This document shows positions 24,760 to 33,578 of a stretch of DNA of 34,761 nt, one piece after another; positions within the stretch are counted from its first letter, which is position 1; the number at the start of each line of letters is the position of its first letter. Position numbers and translations under genes: made by a program. Source of the stretch: JANWWM01 sp046719715 (GTDB lineage: Bacteria; Bacteroidota; Chlorobiia; Chlorobiales; Thermochlorobacteraceae); assembly GCA_046719715.1 (NCBI GenBank), contig JBDNCJ010000031.1, positions 1-34,761 on the forward strand, written 5' to 3'. Below the pieces are notes generated by a model. It saw only the letters and a list, made by a program, of their open reading frames with translations. It did not search any database and was not told the DNA's origin.

Positions 24760-27066
24760 TTAAAATTCAACTTTAATGCCAGCGACGGGCAGAAATTGCC
24801 ATTGCAGAATACGGTCGGGCTGATTTTTCTTGGCGTTCCACGCAATTTGCTCGACGTTTTCAGTGTTCAACACGTTTTGCAAATCCACGAAGAAGAGCGT
24901 GTTCCAGCCGAAAAGCGAGAAGCGATAGTCGGCGCGAATATCGAGCCGTCGATAATCGGCAAAGCGTTCCGAATTGACGCGCGTGTAATCCAAGATGCCG
25001 CGATTCGCCGCCTGCGACGACGCTAAATCGAAGGGCGTATAGGGACGTCCGCCCGCGTAGCGAAACTTCGCCGAAAGTTCAAGCGACGGGGTGATTTTAT
25101 AGCCGCCGATGACGGTGAAAATGTTTTGATAATCAAACGCACTCGGTCGCTCGTCGCCGTTGCCGTCGATGAAGCGAATGTGCGAGAAGCCGTAACTGAC
25201 CATTCCGTAGAGCCTATCCGAGAGTTTTTTGTGCGCGAAAAATTCAACGCCGCGCGCGTAGCCGTTTGAGCCGGTGCGAATTTGCTCGTAGGGCAAGCCC
25301 CAATCTGCACCCGCGCTGGAATAGACAAACTGCGGATTATTGACGCTCACGGGATAGTCGCGGTATTCTTTCGCATAGACTTCCACAGAAAACTTCAAAT
25401 CTTCCGACGGAAAAAACTCCACGCCTGCAACAGCTTGATAAGTTTTCATCCAATCGACCTTGCGATTGCGTTCGTCAGCGACGAGCCAGATGAGCGGCGG
25501 GGCTTGTTGATATAATCCGCCGCCGAGATTGAAGCGCAGTTTATCCGTTAAGTTGTAACTGGCGGAAAGGCGCGGCGAGACGGCGTGTTTCGTATTGATG
25601 TAATCAAAATAATCCCAACGAAGCCCGGCGGTGATGCTGAAATCGGCGGTGAAGTTGCGCGTGTATTGCGTATATGCGCCCAGCTTAACGGCTTCGGCAA
25701 CGAGGCTAATGGTGATGTCGGGATTGCGCCCGGTAACATCGGTTCCAGCGCGTTGAAAAATTTGATTGTCGTTTGAAATCGTGCGCGCCGTTACGCCAAT
25801 CTCGAACAAGTCGCGCGGGCTGAATCGCTTTGAAAAGTCGGAGCGAAAGACGATTTCTCGGTCAGTGGAGGTGTTGCGTTCATCGAGCTGGCGCGAGGTT
25901 TCGTTGCCGCTGGCGTCAATGCCGACGCTGTCGTTGCGCCAATCATTTCGGTAAGCATTGATTGAAATTGAAGAGCGCAAAAAGGTGCTGTTGTCGATGA
26001 GCCACTTGTGCGAAATTCCGCCGACGTATCGCCAACCGTCGGAAACGGCGTCCCGATTGAGCAGAGCGTTGGTGCTCGTGCTTTCAAAATCTTTGAATCG
26101 AATTTCATCAATGCCGCCGACGCCAAGCAGTGCGAGCGAATGTCGGTCGCTCAGTTGGTAAGTGGCTTTGAGGTTGAAGTTCCAATAGTTCGGAACGCCC
26201 GTCAGCCCTGTGCCGCTCAAAATTAAATCGAGGTAACTGCGTCGGGCGGAAAAGAGAAGCGAACTTTTATCGGTTTGAATCGGCGTTTCAATAATCGCTC
26301 CGAATCCGCCGAGACCCATGTCGAACTTCCCGTGAAGGTTGTGCTTGTCGCCGTCGCGAAATTTGATGTCCATAATTGAGGAAAGCCTATCGCCGTATTT
26401 GACGCCGAATCCACCCGAACTGAAATTGACGTCGGAAAGAAAATCGGTGTTAATCATGCCAATCGGTCCGCCCGACGCGCCTTGCTGGGCGTAGTGATTG
26501 ATGTTCGGAACTTCGATGCCGTCAATCATGATGAAGTTTTCAACGGGCGAGCCGCCACGCGCGATGATGTCGTTACGCGCATCTGAACCGAAGGCGACAC
26601 CGGGCAAAATTTGAACCATTCTACTCACGTCTTCGACCGCTCCCGGTGCACGACGGATTTCTTCTTGTGTGAGCGTGTTGGAACTGACGCGCATGTCTTC
26701 AGTTTTATCAAACGCCTTCACGCCCGTAATGACTTGCTCCGACTGCTGATAAGCGTCAATTTTTAATTCAATCGTTAGCTTTGTGCTTTGCGACGACCCG
26801 ACCCGCACATCGGAGCGAATGATGACTTTGTATTCGGGAGCCGTTACTTTCAAGCGATACGTGCCGACAGGCAACCCAGATAAGCGAAAGTTGCCATTCA
26901 CATCGCTCACGGCGCCGAAGGTGGTGTTTAGAACTTCAAGTTTCGCGCCGATGATTTCTTGTTTCGTATCGCGGTCGATGACTTCGCCTTCAATCACGCC
27001 CGTTTCTTGTGCGAAAAGAATCGCCGTGAAGAAGAGCAATCCCGCCAGTAAAGAGAGCCGTTTCAT
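24760..27066 (-). CDS. TonB-dependent receptor with carboxypeptidase-regulatory-like domain
   Basis: 768 residues. Signal peptide 1-20 (MKRLSLLAGLLFFTAILFAQ). Residues about 22-105 are a CarboxypepD_reg-like Ig-type domain (GVIEGEVIDRDTKQEIIGAKLEVL). The plug follows (about 115-230), with MVQILPGVAFGSDARNDIIARGG and NFIMIDGIEVPN. The rest is a 22-strand-type barrel ending in a terminal aromatic (GIKVEF). It imports a bulky ligand across the outer membrane using TonB energy. No partner lipoprotein of SusD type is next to it, so a polysaccharide role is not supported; iron-chelate, vitamin or peptide uptake is possible. It is the first gene of the minus-strand run to 21586. Confidence 0.93.
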   Translation of the reverse strand: MKRLSLLAGLLFFTAILFAQETGVIEGEVIDRDTKQEIIGAKLEVLNTTFGAVSDVNGNFRLSGLPVGTYRLKVTAPEYKVIIRSDVRVGSSQSTKLTIELKIDAYQQSEQVITGVKAFDKTEDMRVSSNTLTQEEIRRAPGAVEDVSRMVQILPGVAFGSDARNDIIARGGSPVENFIMIDGIEVPNINHYAQQGASGGPIGMINTDFLSDVNFSSGGFGVKYGDRLSSIMDIKFRDGDKHNLHGKFDMGLGGFGAIIETPIQTDKSSLLFSARRSYLDLILSGTGLTGVPNYWNFNLKATYQLSDRHSLALLGVGGIDEIRFKDFESTSTNALLNRDAVSDGWRYVGGISHKWLIDNSTFLRSSISINAYRNDWRNDSVGIDASGNETSRQLDERNTSTDREIVFRSDFSKRFSPRDLFEIGVTARTISNDNQIFQRAGTDVTGRNPDITISLVAEAVKLGAYTQYTRNFTADFSITAGLRWDYFDYINTKHAVSPRLSASYNLTDKLRFNLGGGLYQQAPPLIWLVADERNRKVDWMKTYQAVAGVEFFPSEDLKFSVEVYAKEYRDYPVSVNNPQFVYSSAGADWGLPYEQIRTGSNGYARGVEFFAHKKLSDRLYGMVSYGFSHIRFIDGNGDERPSAFDYQNIFTVIGGYKITPSLELSAKFRYAGGRPYTPFDLASSQAANRGILDYTRVNSERFADYRRLDIRADYRFSLFGWNTLFFVDLQNVLNTENVEQIAWNAKKNQPDRILQWQFLPVAGIKVEF

Positions 27067-27251
27067 AGTTGCTGTTTTTAGTGTTGAACAAATTCAATGA
27101 CACGGCAAAAATGAAGACGGAAGTTGGGCTTTCACGGGAAGTTGACGCGAGCGGGCGAACTTTCAGATGAACGGTCGTTTTTGGAGAGCGAGCGGCGCAG
27201 GGGCAAATGCCTTTTTCCTATGATATTTCGCTTGGTTTCATTTGTATTGGG

Positions 27252-27281
27252 TTCTTCACGCCGCTACGCTCCGTTTAGAAT
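27252..27281. repeat. Arm of the short interspersed repeat
   Basis: Positions 27252-27275 are identical over 24 bases to 20642-20665 (beginning TTCTTCACGCCGCTACGCTC). The flanking bases to GAATGAC (about 27281) are also similar. Only one arm of the palindrome is present here. Confidence 0.75.
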
Positions 27282-27318
27282 GACAAATCTTATCCTTTTC
27301 AAATGAATTTGGTATAAG

Positions 27319-27341
27319 AGGGCGACGACGGTCGCCCTTTT
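27319..27341 (+). terminator. Orphan terminator-like hairpin
   Basis: AGGGCGAC (27319-27326) pairs perfectly with GTCGCCCT (27331-27338) over a GACG loop, followed by TTTT (27338-27341). It has the form of a plus-strand intrinsic terminator, but no plus-strand gene lies upstream within 5.7 kb. It may be a relic, or may end an antisense or repeat-derived transcript. Confidence 0.5.
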
Positions 27342-27440
27342 AATCTTGGAATTAAGCGATTCTGGAATCTCGCTTTCCGATTGGCTTTCAGCAGGAGTAG
27401 CCCAACTTTTTGCAACGATACGCTTCGCAACCAACTTTCG

Positions 27441-27635
27441 TTAGAAGGCAAGCATCAAGCCGAAGAAGGGCATAATTGAGCCGTTGAGATTTTCAACGAA
27501 GGTTACTTCGGCGCGCAACATTTTGGCGTGAATCCCAACACCCACGCCGAAGCTATCAAGACGAAAATTGGAACGAAGAAAAGCGTGCGCAGTGAAATTT
27601 TCATCGGTGTTATGACCGAAAGTGAATGGTAAAAT
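27441..27635 (-). pseudogene. 5'-truncated paralogue of the adjacent lipoprotein gene
   Basis: Reading from about 27635 to TAA at 27441 gives FTFGHNTDENFTAHAFLRSN and onward to FGVGVGIHAKMLRAEV, ending in FFGLMLAF. It corresponds to the C-terminal 60-70 residues of the protein encoded at 28153-28963 (which ends FFGLMLAL). There is no start codon or signal sequence upstream, so it is a gene end only. The last 92 coding bases are identical to the other copy (27448-27539 versus 28160-28251), whereas the preceding part has diverged strongly. Confidence 0.75.
27448..27539. repeat. 92-base exact direct repeat, copy A
   Basis: Identical to 28160-28251, in the same orientation. It encodes the final strands of the lipoprotein or outer-membrane protein on the minus strand. 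The neighbouring codons on either side differ. Confidence 0.95.
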
Positions 27636-27711
27636 CGAAAAGCGTTAGTTTTGGGAGTAAATTACAAAATGAACGCCGTTTTCTTCATGCAAACCTTTCA
27701 AGCACATTAAG

Positions 27712-28140
27712 ATGTATCGCGTCCTGCTTTTTTTGCATGTCAGTTGCTTTGCCTTGTGGATGGGTGCTGTTGCCGCGTCGATGCTGGTGATTCGCACCCT
27801 CGAGCCACGCCTCACCAACCCTGAACGCGCCGCACAAGATTCCAACTTGCTCAAAAGCTACATTCGCAACGAAGTCAAACTTGTCGATGTCGCCTTTTTC
27901 GGCGTGCTTCTGACGGGCGTTGCCCTTGCGCATTTTTCCCTCGGTTGGACGCTCTGGACGATTGTCAAACTCGCGCTCTACTTCGTGCAATTCGGCGCAA
28001 CGATGTTCTACATTGCCACATTCATTAAGCCGCTTGCTTACCCCTGTTCACCACGCGAGTACAAGCGGTGGTATGGACTTTTTGCCACGTCGTTCAGCCT
28101 TTTTTTCATCGTCTTGGTTTGGACGTATTTCGGACGCTGA
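27712..28140 (+). CDS. Small integral membrane protein, CopD/DUF2269-like
   Basis: 142 residues with four membrane helices (about 1-22, 56-75, 78-103, 120-140). The N-terminal LLFLHVSCFALWMGAVAASM has the His-x6-W-x-G pattern seen in CopD and DUF2269 type membrane proteins, where the His may bind haem or metal. A polar loop separates helices 1 and 2 (RTLEPRLTNPERAAQDS). The function is unknown. It lies between the two copies of the 92-base repeat on the opposite strand to them. Its stop is 12 bases from the convergent stop at 28153. Confidence 0.72.
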   Translation: MYRVLLFLHVSCFALWMGAVAASMLVIRTLEPRLTNPERAAQDSNLLKSYIRNEVKLVDVAFFGVLLTGVALAHFSLGWTLWTIVKLALYFVQFGATMFYIATFIKPLAYPCSPREYKRWYGLFATSFSLFFIVLVWTYFGR

Positions 28141-28152
28141 CCGAACATTGAC

Positions 28153-28963
28153 TCACAGTGCAAGCATCAAGCCGAAGAAGGGCATAATTGAGCCGTTGAG
28201 ATTTTCAACGAAGGTTACTTCGGCGCGCAACATTTTGGCGTGAATCCCAACGCCGACGCCGAAGTTGCCGAATCGGCGGTTGAAAGATTGCTTTTCTTCT
28301 GCGCCGCTGTTTTCAGGCGTGAAGGTGTAGTTGATATTTTGATTGAGCGCGTAATAAATCGGTGTAAGCGTGAGCGTTAAATCGGGACGCGGGTGAAAAC
28401 TGATAGGCGTTGCAAATTCGAGCGTGAGTCCGCCCGACGACGCGGTGGCTTTTGCCGGCTGATTTTGCGTTGATGCGAATATCGCTCGACTCGCCCGTTC
28501 CGCCAACCGCGTAGCCGACGAGCGGTAAGAGTGCGACGCCCACTTTTGACGACTTCGGCAACAGTTCATACTTTCCAAATAAGCGAAACGCCATACCGCC
28601 CCCGATTCTTCCGATGCCTTCTTCGGCGAAATTTCTATCGTCAAGATTCACAATCGCGATGGTTGCGTCGCCGCCCACATCGAAGTTCTCCGTAATGGCA
28701 AACTGCATCATGCCGCCGGCGGCAATGGTGCGCGTGTCGTTGTAAAACGAGGATTTGTTCCCGGCACTATCCCGAAAAATCGTCGTGCGCATCGTGCGCG
28801 CCATGCCGATTGAGAAGCCGACTTCGGATTGCTTCAAACTATCGCTTCCGATGGTTTTGCCGGATTGAAAATGGTTCATCGGATAGGTGGTGGTCGTTGT
28901 AACCACACTTGCAGTGCACCCTGCAAGCATAGATCCAACGAGAAGAAAGAAGATGATTTTCAT
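28153..28963 (-). pseudogene. Lipoprotein/outer-membrane protein gene with a frameshift
   Basis: ATG 28963 begins a lipoprotein signal (MKIIFFLLVGSMLAGCTA, lipobox LAGC, Cys16). The reading frame continues through barrel-like sequence (GFSIGMARTMRTTIF, VGVALLPLVGYAVGGTGESS) to about 28466. There the sensible sequence jumps by one base into another minus-strand frame (KATASSGGLTLEFATPISF...YYALNQNINYTF...FFGLMLAL) and stops at 28153. The joined product would be about 268 residues. Two homopolymer runs of four T (28450-28453, 28463-28466) lie at the junction, so a sequencing or assembly error is as likely as true inactivation. The gene end is duplicated at 27441. Confidence 0.75.
28160..28251. 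repeat. 92-base exact direct repeat, copy B
   Basis: Identical to 27448-27539 and in the same orientation, forming the 3' end of the frameshifted lipoprotein gene. The exact match ends 5 bases before the stop codon of this gene (28153-28155), in the codon for the last residue (Leu here, Phe in copy A). Confidence 0.95.
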
Positions 28964-29034
28964 TTATTTGAAGGTTTAAGGTTTTTGAAGGACGACGAAA
29001 TCACAGAGTAATTTAAGAACAATCTGATGGAATC

Positions 29035-29859
29035 TCAATGAACGGCGCGCCCCCAGTGCGTTACATAGAGAATGAATCGCCATGCGACGGTTTCCTCTTC
29101 GTCAGGCGATTGAATGTTGGCTTCAATCCACGTTTCAAGTCGTGCAAGCGATTCGCGGAAGAGTTCTTCGTCTAACTGCCAAGTTTCGTTTTGTTCGCGG
29201 GCTTTCATTTTAGCGAAGAGGTGATTGGCTGAAAGCGTTTCGATCCATTCGGCGGCGATATGTTCTTTGTCGGTGGTGCCGCCCATTTCGGCGAGGGCTT
29301 GAAAGAGTGCGCCGCCAGCCGCCGCTGTTGGCATCATGTTGGGATTCAGTTCCCCAATGATTGAACGCAGTTGGCTTCGAATTTTGGCGTAAGTGGTGTT
29401 GGGCGAAATCCAGTCGCGTCCTTGAATCAAGACCCCGTCGGCTTTCAGCACGCGTTTCATTTCGGCGAGCGCGATTTTCCAATCGGCGACAAGGTGCAAG
29501 AGGTTGCTGGTAAAAACGGCGTCAAAACTGCCGTCAGCAAAAGGTAATCGTGTAGCGTCGCCTTGAACCGTTTGAATCGAGAGATTGAGCGCACATGCTT
29601 GACGATTCAGTTCTTGAAGCATTTGAGGTTCAAGGTCAAGTGCCGTTACTTGAACGCCGCTCATCGCCATCGGAATGCTAATGCGCCCAGCACCAGCCCC
29701 GACATCGAGCACTGCTTTTCCTTTACCCACAAGCGCGCAAATTGCCTCACCAATCGATTGTTGCGCCTCTCTCGGAATAAAATTGATACGATTATACTTT
29801 TCCGCAATCTCGCGAAACGACATCGCCGTGTAAATCGTGCTAGCCATGTTTTGCATCAA
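29035..29859 (-). CDS. Class I SAM-dependent methyltransferase
   Basis: 274 residues. Motif I AVLDVGAGAGRISIPMA near 49-65, the acidic end of strand 2 in VTALDLEP near 71-78, motif II/III region VQGDATRLPFADGSFDAVFTSNLLHLV near 98-124, and MKRVLKADGVLI. This is the Methyltransf_11 type that acts on small molecules such as quinones, sterols or pigments. Several Met codons lie within the first 13 residues (29859, 29856, 29847, 29823), and the real start is uncertain. It is divergent from the carotenoid-type oxidoreductase across 90 bases, so a role in carotenoid or quinone modification is possible but not shown. Confidence 0.88.
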   Translation of the reverse strand: MMQNMASTIYTAMSFREIAEKYNRINFIPREAQQSIGEAICALVGKGKAVLDVGAGAGRISIPMAMSGVQVTALDLEPQMLQELNRQACALNLSIQTVQGDATRLPFADGSFDAVFTSNLLHLVADWKIALAEMKRVLKADGVLIQGRDWISPNTTYAKIRSQLRSIIGELNPNMMPTAAAGGALFQALAEMGGTTDKEHIAAEWIETLSANHLFAKMKAREQNETWQLDEELFRESLARLETWIEANIQSPDEEETVAWRFILYVTHWGRAVH

Positions 29860-29949
29860 AAAATTGGGTTGAACGACAAAGCGTCGCCGTTGGTTTGAAG
29901 AGCAAGATAGGTCAAACTTTTCACATCGACTTCAACCACGAGTTTAAGC

Positions 29950-31500
29950 ATGACGGCATTTGATTTCATCGTAATTGGTTCAGGCATCGGCGGACTTTCC
30001 GCCGCATCGTTGCTTGCCAAAGAAGGCTTTCGCGTTTTGACGCTTGAAGCAAGTTATGTGCCGGGCGGGTGCGCGTCGTCGTATCCCGTTAAGCGCGACG
30101 GACAAAAGTTTGTCTTTGAAGCAGGCGCAACCACCATTGTCGGGCTCGATGAACATCAACCGCTCTACAACCTCGCTCATGAGTTGAACATTAACTTCCC
30201 CGTCGTTGAACTTAACCCCTCCATGACCATTCACATCAGCGGAAAGCAGGTTACGCGCTTCAAGGATAAAGACCAATGGATTGCAGAGTGTTACCAAAAA
30301 TTTTTTGAAGGCACCGCCGTTCCGTTCAAGAACGTGCGACAATTCTGGCGACTTGTGTTCCATCTTTCCGATTTTGTTTGGAAAGTCTCTGAACGAAATC
30401 GCTTGTTCCCACCGAAATCGTTTGCCGACCTTTTCGCACTCTGGGAACAGAATCGGCTTGCCGATTTTCCAAAACTGCTTTTCCTCTTTCGCTCTACCCT
30501 TGATGTCATCAAGCATTACGGCTTGGACGCCAGCGCGGACTTCATTCGCTTTTGCAACGAGCAACTCATGATTACCGCGCAAGCCACCGTCAAAGATGTG
30601 GCGTTTCTTTATGCCGCGCCGTGCCTTTCTTACACGAATAGTTCGAACTACTACGCCTACGGCGGCATGATTAAACTTGCTGAAACGATTCTGAACAAAT
30701 ACACCGAACTTGGCGGCGAAATTTTCTATCGCGAACCCGTCAAACTCATCGAGCGCACGGGCAACGGCGGATTCAAAGTAACCACCGAAACGGGAAAAGT
30801 TTTTGAGGCGCAAAACATTGTCAGCAATGCGACCATTTGGAACATGGTCTATCTCACCAAAGGGCGAATCAGCCAGTATTTTCAACATCTTTCGCGCAAG
30901 TTCAAGTTCGGTTGGGGCGCATTTACGATGAGCCTTGCGGTCAAAAACACGCTTCCCGACGACCTCACGCTGCATCATCAATTCATTCTCGATGAGAAAA
31001 TTCCACTGTGCGAGTCCGATTCGTTTTTCGTCTCGCTCTCTATGCCCGATGATTACGAGCGGCAACCCGAAGGCACGCGGCTTCTTGCCGTTTCAACGCA
31101 CACCCTCGTCGAGCGTTGGGTAGAGCCGAACCCAAACTATGACGCGGAAAAAGCGCGCGTCGCCGAGTTTATTCTCGATGCGTTGGAACAACGGTTGGGC
31201 GGATTCAAGAAGTCGCACATCGTCTTCAAAAACATTTCCACGCCGAAGTCATGGCAAGATTGGACCTACCGACGTTTCGGCAGAGTGGGCGGCATTCCCA
31301 ACACGATGTCTAAAAAAGTATGGGAATTGGTTGGTTCAGAGACGCCGTTCAAAGGGCTTTATTTGGTGGGCGATACGGTCTATCCCGGTCAAGGCATTGC
31401 GGGCGTGTGTTTATCGGGGCAAAACGCGGTGCATCGCATCAAAGACGTCATGTCGCGCTTGCCCGCGCCGGTGTCTGAAGCCGAAGCCGTTTCACAATAG
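29950..31500 (+). CDS. CrtI/CrtISO-like FAD-dependent carotenoid oxidoreductase/isomerase
   Basis: 516 residues. FAD-binding GSGIGGLSAASLLAKEGF near 9-26 with LEASYVPGGCASS near 32-44. The middle YYAYGGMIKLAETILNKYTE and C-terminal GLYLVGDTVYPGQGIAGVCL, SGQNAVHRI are the FAD closing motif, as in carotene cis-trans isomerases (CrtISO/CrtH) and phytoene-desaturase relatives. In a phototroph it probably works in carotenoid synthesis: isomerising poly-cis lycopene or desaturating an intermediate. It could also be a retinol-saturase-like enzyme, and CrtU/CruE-type desaturases are related, so no symbol is given. Its stop is 5 bases from the convergent stop of the next gene. Confidence 0.85.
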   Translation: MTAFDFIVIGSGIGGLSAASLLAKEGFRVLTLEASYVPGGCASSYPVKRDGQKFVFEAGATTIVGLDEHQPLYNLAHELNINFPVVELNPSMTIHISGKQVTRFKDKDQWIAECYQKFFEGTAVPFKNVRQFWRLVFHLSDFVWKVSERNRLFPPKSFADLFALWEQNRLADFPKLLFLFRSTLDVIKHYGLDASADFIRFCNEQLMITAQATVKDVAFLYAAPCLSYTNSSNYYAYGGMIKLAETILNKYTELGGEIFYREPVKLIERTGNGGFKVTTETGKVFEAQNIVSNATIWNMVYLTKGRISQYFQHLSRKFKFGWGAFTMSLAVKNTLPDDLTLHHQFILDEKIPLCESDSFFVSLSMPDDYERQPEGTRLLAVSTHTLVERWVEPNPNYDAEKARVAEFILDALEQRLGGFKKSHIVFKNISTPKSWQDWTYRRFGRVGGIPNTMSKKVWELVGSETPFKGLYLVGDTVYPGQGIAGVCLSGQNAVHRIKDVMSRLPAPVSEAEAVSQ

Positions 31501-31505
31501 CGATT

Positions 31506-32015
31506 TCACTTGTGCGCGTCGAGCCGTCTTTCGCACGGCGACTTTCGGCGCGTATCCGTTACTGAAAAAATTTTCCAGCCGTCGCTTTGTTTAAGCAGTT
31601 GAAACAAATTGACGCCGCAATGGCTGAATGTGGTATCGACGTAAAATTCATACTTCGTCCAAACCATCGCGAGTTCCCCGTCAATTTTGACCTCGACGTC
31701 AAAAATCCGCTCGTCCCATACTTCTTTTCGCGGCGTGCCGACAGCTCGAATAAACGCCTCCACCGATTCTTCTTTCAAAACCGCCGCTTTGGGTTTTGCC
31801 TGAGCAGATGCGGAGTTTGGCAACGCTTGGACTGTTTTCAGTTGTGCATTGTCGGTAAAGAGCGTGCGGAGTCGGGTGCTATCTGCCGAGCGCATGGCGT
31901 CAAAGAGTGCTTGAACCGTTGCCTTCACTTTCGTTTGGTTCATTGCGTCGTCGTCCCCGTTTCTCTCCGCGTTTGGCGCTGAAACGAGGGTTGCGAGTAA
32001 GATAAGTGCCTTCAT
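31506..32015 (-). CDS. Secreted NTF2-like (SnoaL/lumazine-binding-like) protein
   Basis: 169 residues from ATG 32015. The frame is open to 32066, but MKALILLATLVSAPNAE at 32015 is a signal peptide and supports this start. Residues about 27-165 follow the NTF2-like pattern: a first helix VKATVQALFDAMRSADSTRL, TLFTDNAQLKT, then VEVKIDGELAMVWTKYEFYV and VNLFQLLKQSDGWKIFSVTDT. This matches the DUF4440/lumazine-binding-like set of small alpha+beta cone proteins. No catalytic residue is assigned. It is divergent from the cNMP-binding kinase across 92 bases. Confidence 0.8.
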   Translation of the reverse strand: MKALILLATLVSAPNAERNGDDDAMNQTKVKATVQALFDAMRSADSTRLRTLFTDNAQLKTVQALPNSASAQAKPKAAVLKEESVEAFIRAVGTPRKEVWDERIFDVEVKIDGELAMVWTKYEFYVDTTFSHCGVNLFQLLKQSDGWKIFSVTDTRRKSPCERRLDAHK

Positions 32016-32107
32016 TTGAAACAGTCGGTTGAATGTTTTTCTGCGAGCGAAGTCAAACGCGCGCAATGTTGCGTAAATTGTTGAAAATAAAATGATACAA
32101 ACAATCT

Positions 32108-33559
32108 ATGACCAACGACGCTGTTTTTGAGACCCTTCGCCGATTCGACGTTTTCAAACTTGTGCCGGACGGCGAGCTACATTGGTTGATTTCCAAAAGT
32201 ATGCTTTCGTTGTTCGAAGAAGGCGACGTGTATATCAAGCGCGGCGAGCCGATTATTTACACGGGCGTCGTTTTGAGCGGACGGATCGAATTTCGCGTCG
32301 AGCAAGACGGGCAATGGCGACAAGCCATCGCCGTTGAAACGGGGCAAGTTACAGGCGCGCTTCCTTATTCCCGCCTTTCAGATGCACGCGCCACCGGCTT
32401 TATCGTTCAGCCGACCGCCGTTTTGCTTTTCTCCAAAGACCACTTCAAAGAAATGACCGAAAAGTATTACGCGCTTACGCAAGCCTTTGTGAGCGTGATG
32501 CTCGATCGCACGCGCGAGTTCACGGAAAATATGCAACAGCAGGAAAAACTCGTTTCGCTCGGCAAACTTTCAGCAGGCTTGGCGCACGAACTCAATAATC
32601 CCGCCGCCGCCATCGTACGCAGTGCGGCTCGATTGAAACGCCACCTAAGCGAAACGCCCGAAAGCTTTAAGCGCATTATTCAGGTTAAAATGTCGCCCCA
32701 GCAAGTCGATACGCTCAACGAGATACTCTTTGCCAAACTCGACACGTCCAAACAAAAGCCGCTCTCGCTCTTGGAGCGAACCGCGCTCGAAGACGACCTG
32801 CGCGATTGGTTCGATGCGCACCGGTTTGTTTGCTCCGACGACGACGCCAACGACGAGCGCGTCGAGATTTTCGCCGATTTTCAAATCACAACCGACGACC
32901 TCAATGCCGTCGCACGAGAATTTTCAGGTGAGGAACTCTTCACCGCCCTCGAATGGTGGGAAGGCGTGTTGAACACCGAGCAGTATGTCCGCGATATTCA
33001 CGAGGCGGCGAGCCGCATTAAAAAACTCGTCGACGCCGTCAAAGGCTATTCGCACATGGATAAAGCCGTCGAGAAAGAACCCGTCGATGTGCGCGAGGGC
33101 GTTGAAAGCACGCTTGCCATGCTCGGCTATAAATTGAGAGAAAAGCATATTCAAGTGCGACAAGACTACCCCGCCGCACTGCCCAAAATTATGGGTTATG
33201 CCGGCGAACTCAATCAAGTATGGACGAACCTCATCGATAATGCCATCGATGCTGTCGGCGAAAAAGGCACGATTCACATTCGCGCCGTCCACGAAAAAGA
33301 CGCCGTGAAAATTTCCATCATTGACGACGGGGAAGGAATCTCCAAAGAACTGCTCGGCAAAATTTTTGACCCGTTCTTTACGACTAAGCCCGTCGGCAAA
33401 GGTACCGGATTGGGGCTCGACATCGTCAAGAAAATCGTAACCAAGCACAGCGGCTCTATCAAAGTGAAGTCGGAGCGCGGCAAAACGGAATTTGAACTGT
33501 GCTTTCCAATCGCCTTGAGCACCATGTCTTCAAAAAGCGATGCATTGAAGTTGCAATAA
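32108..33559 (+). CDS. Histidine kinase with N-terminal cyclic-nucleotide-binding-like domain
   Basis: 483 residues, soluble. Residues about 12-125 are a cNMP-binding-like fold (VFKLVPDGELHWLISKSMLS, VVLSGRIEFRV), but the phosphate cassette (TGALPYSRLSDARATGF) lacks the canonical FGE-x-AL, so nucleotide binding is doubtful. A HisKA-like dimer part follows with His160 in LSAGLAHELNNPAAAIV, then a long helical insert. HATPase follows with NLIDNAIDAVGEKG, DDGEGISKEL, FDPFFTTKPVGKGTGLGLDIV. Kinases of this form are often next to a response regulator fused to a thioredoxin-reductase-like domain. A receiver starts at 34566, separated by the Rpn gene. Confidence 0.92.
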   Translation: MTNDAVFETLRRFDVFKLVPDGELHWLISKSMLSLFEEGDVYIKRGEPIIYTGVVLSGRIEFRVEQDGQWRQAIAVETGQVTGALPYSRLSDARATGFIVQPTAVLLFSKDHFKEMTEKYYALTQAFVSVMLDRTREFTENMQQQEKLVSLGKLSAGLAHELNNPAAAIVRSAARLKRHLSETPESFKRIIQVKMSPQQVDTLNEILFAKLDTSKQKPLSLLERTALEDDLRDWFDAHRFVCSDDDANDERVEIFADFQITTDDLNAVAREFSGEELFTALEWWEGVLNTEQYVRDIHEAASRIKKLVDAVKGYSHMDKAVEKEPVDVREGVESTLAMLGYKLREKHIQVRQDYPAALPKIMGYAGELNQVWTNLIDNAIDAVGEKGTIHIRAVHEKDAVKISIIDDGEGISKELLGKIFDPFFTTKPVGKGTGLGLDIVKKIVTKHSGSIKVKSERGKTEFELCFPIALSTMSSKSDALKLQ

Positions 33560-33578
33560 ATATCTTTTCGCTTGAGTG

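Larger units (their letters stand above)
27067..27440. other. Non-coding region upstream of the TonB receptor
   Basis: No credible gene lies in these 374 bases. They hold the presumed promoter region of the TonB receptor (27067 onward on the minus strand), one arm of the short interspersed repeat, and a free-standing GC-rich hairpin. The region beyond 27441 is a truncated paralogue of the gene at 28153-28963. Confidence 0.5.

Noticed and set aside
29980..31065. 361-codon open frame on the minus strand
   Set aside because: It lies wholly within and opposite to the CrtISO-like gene, whose protein has full family motifs; the minus-strand translation has no recognisable domain and looks like a codon-bias shadow.
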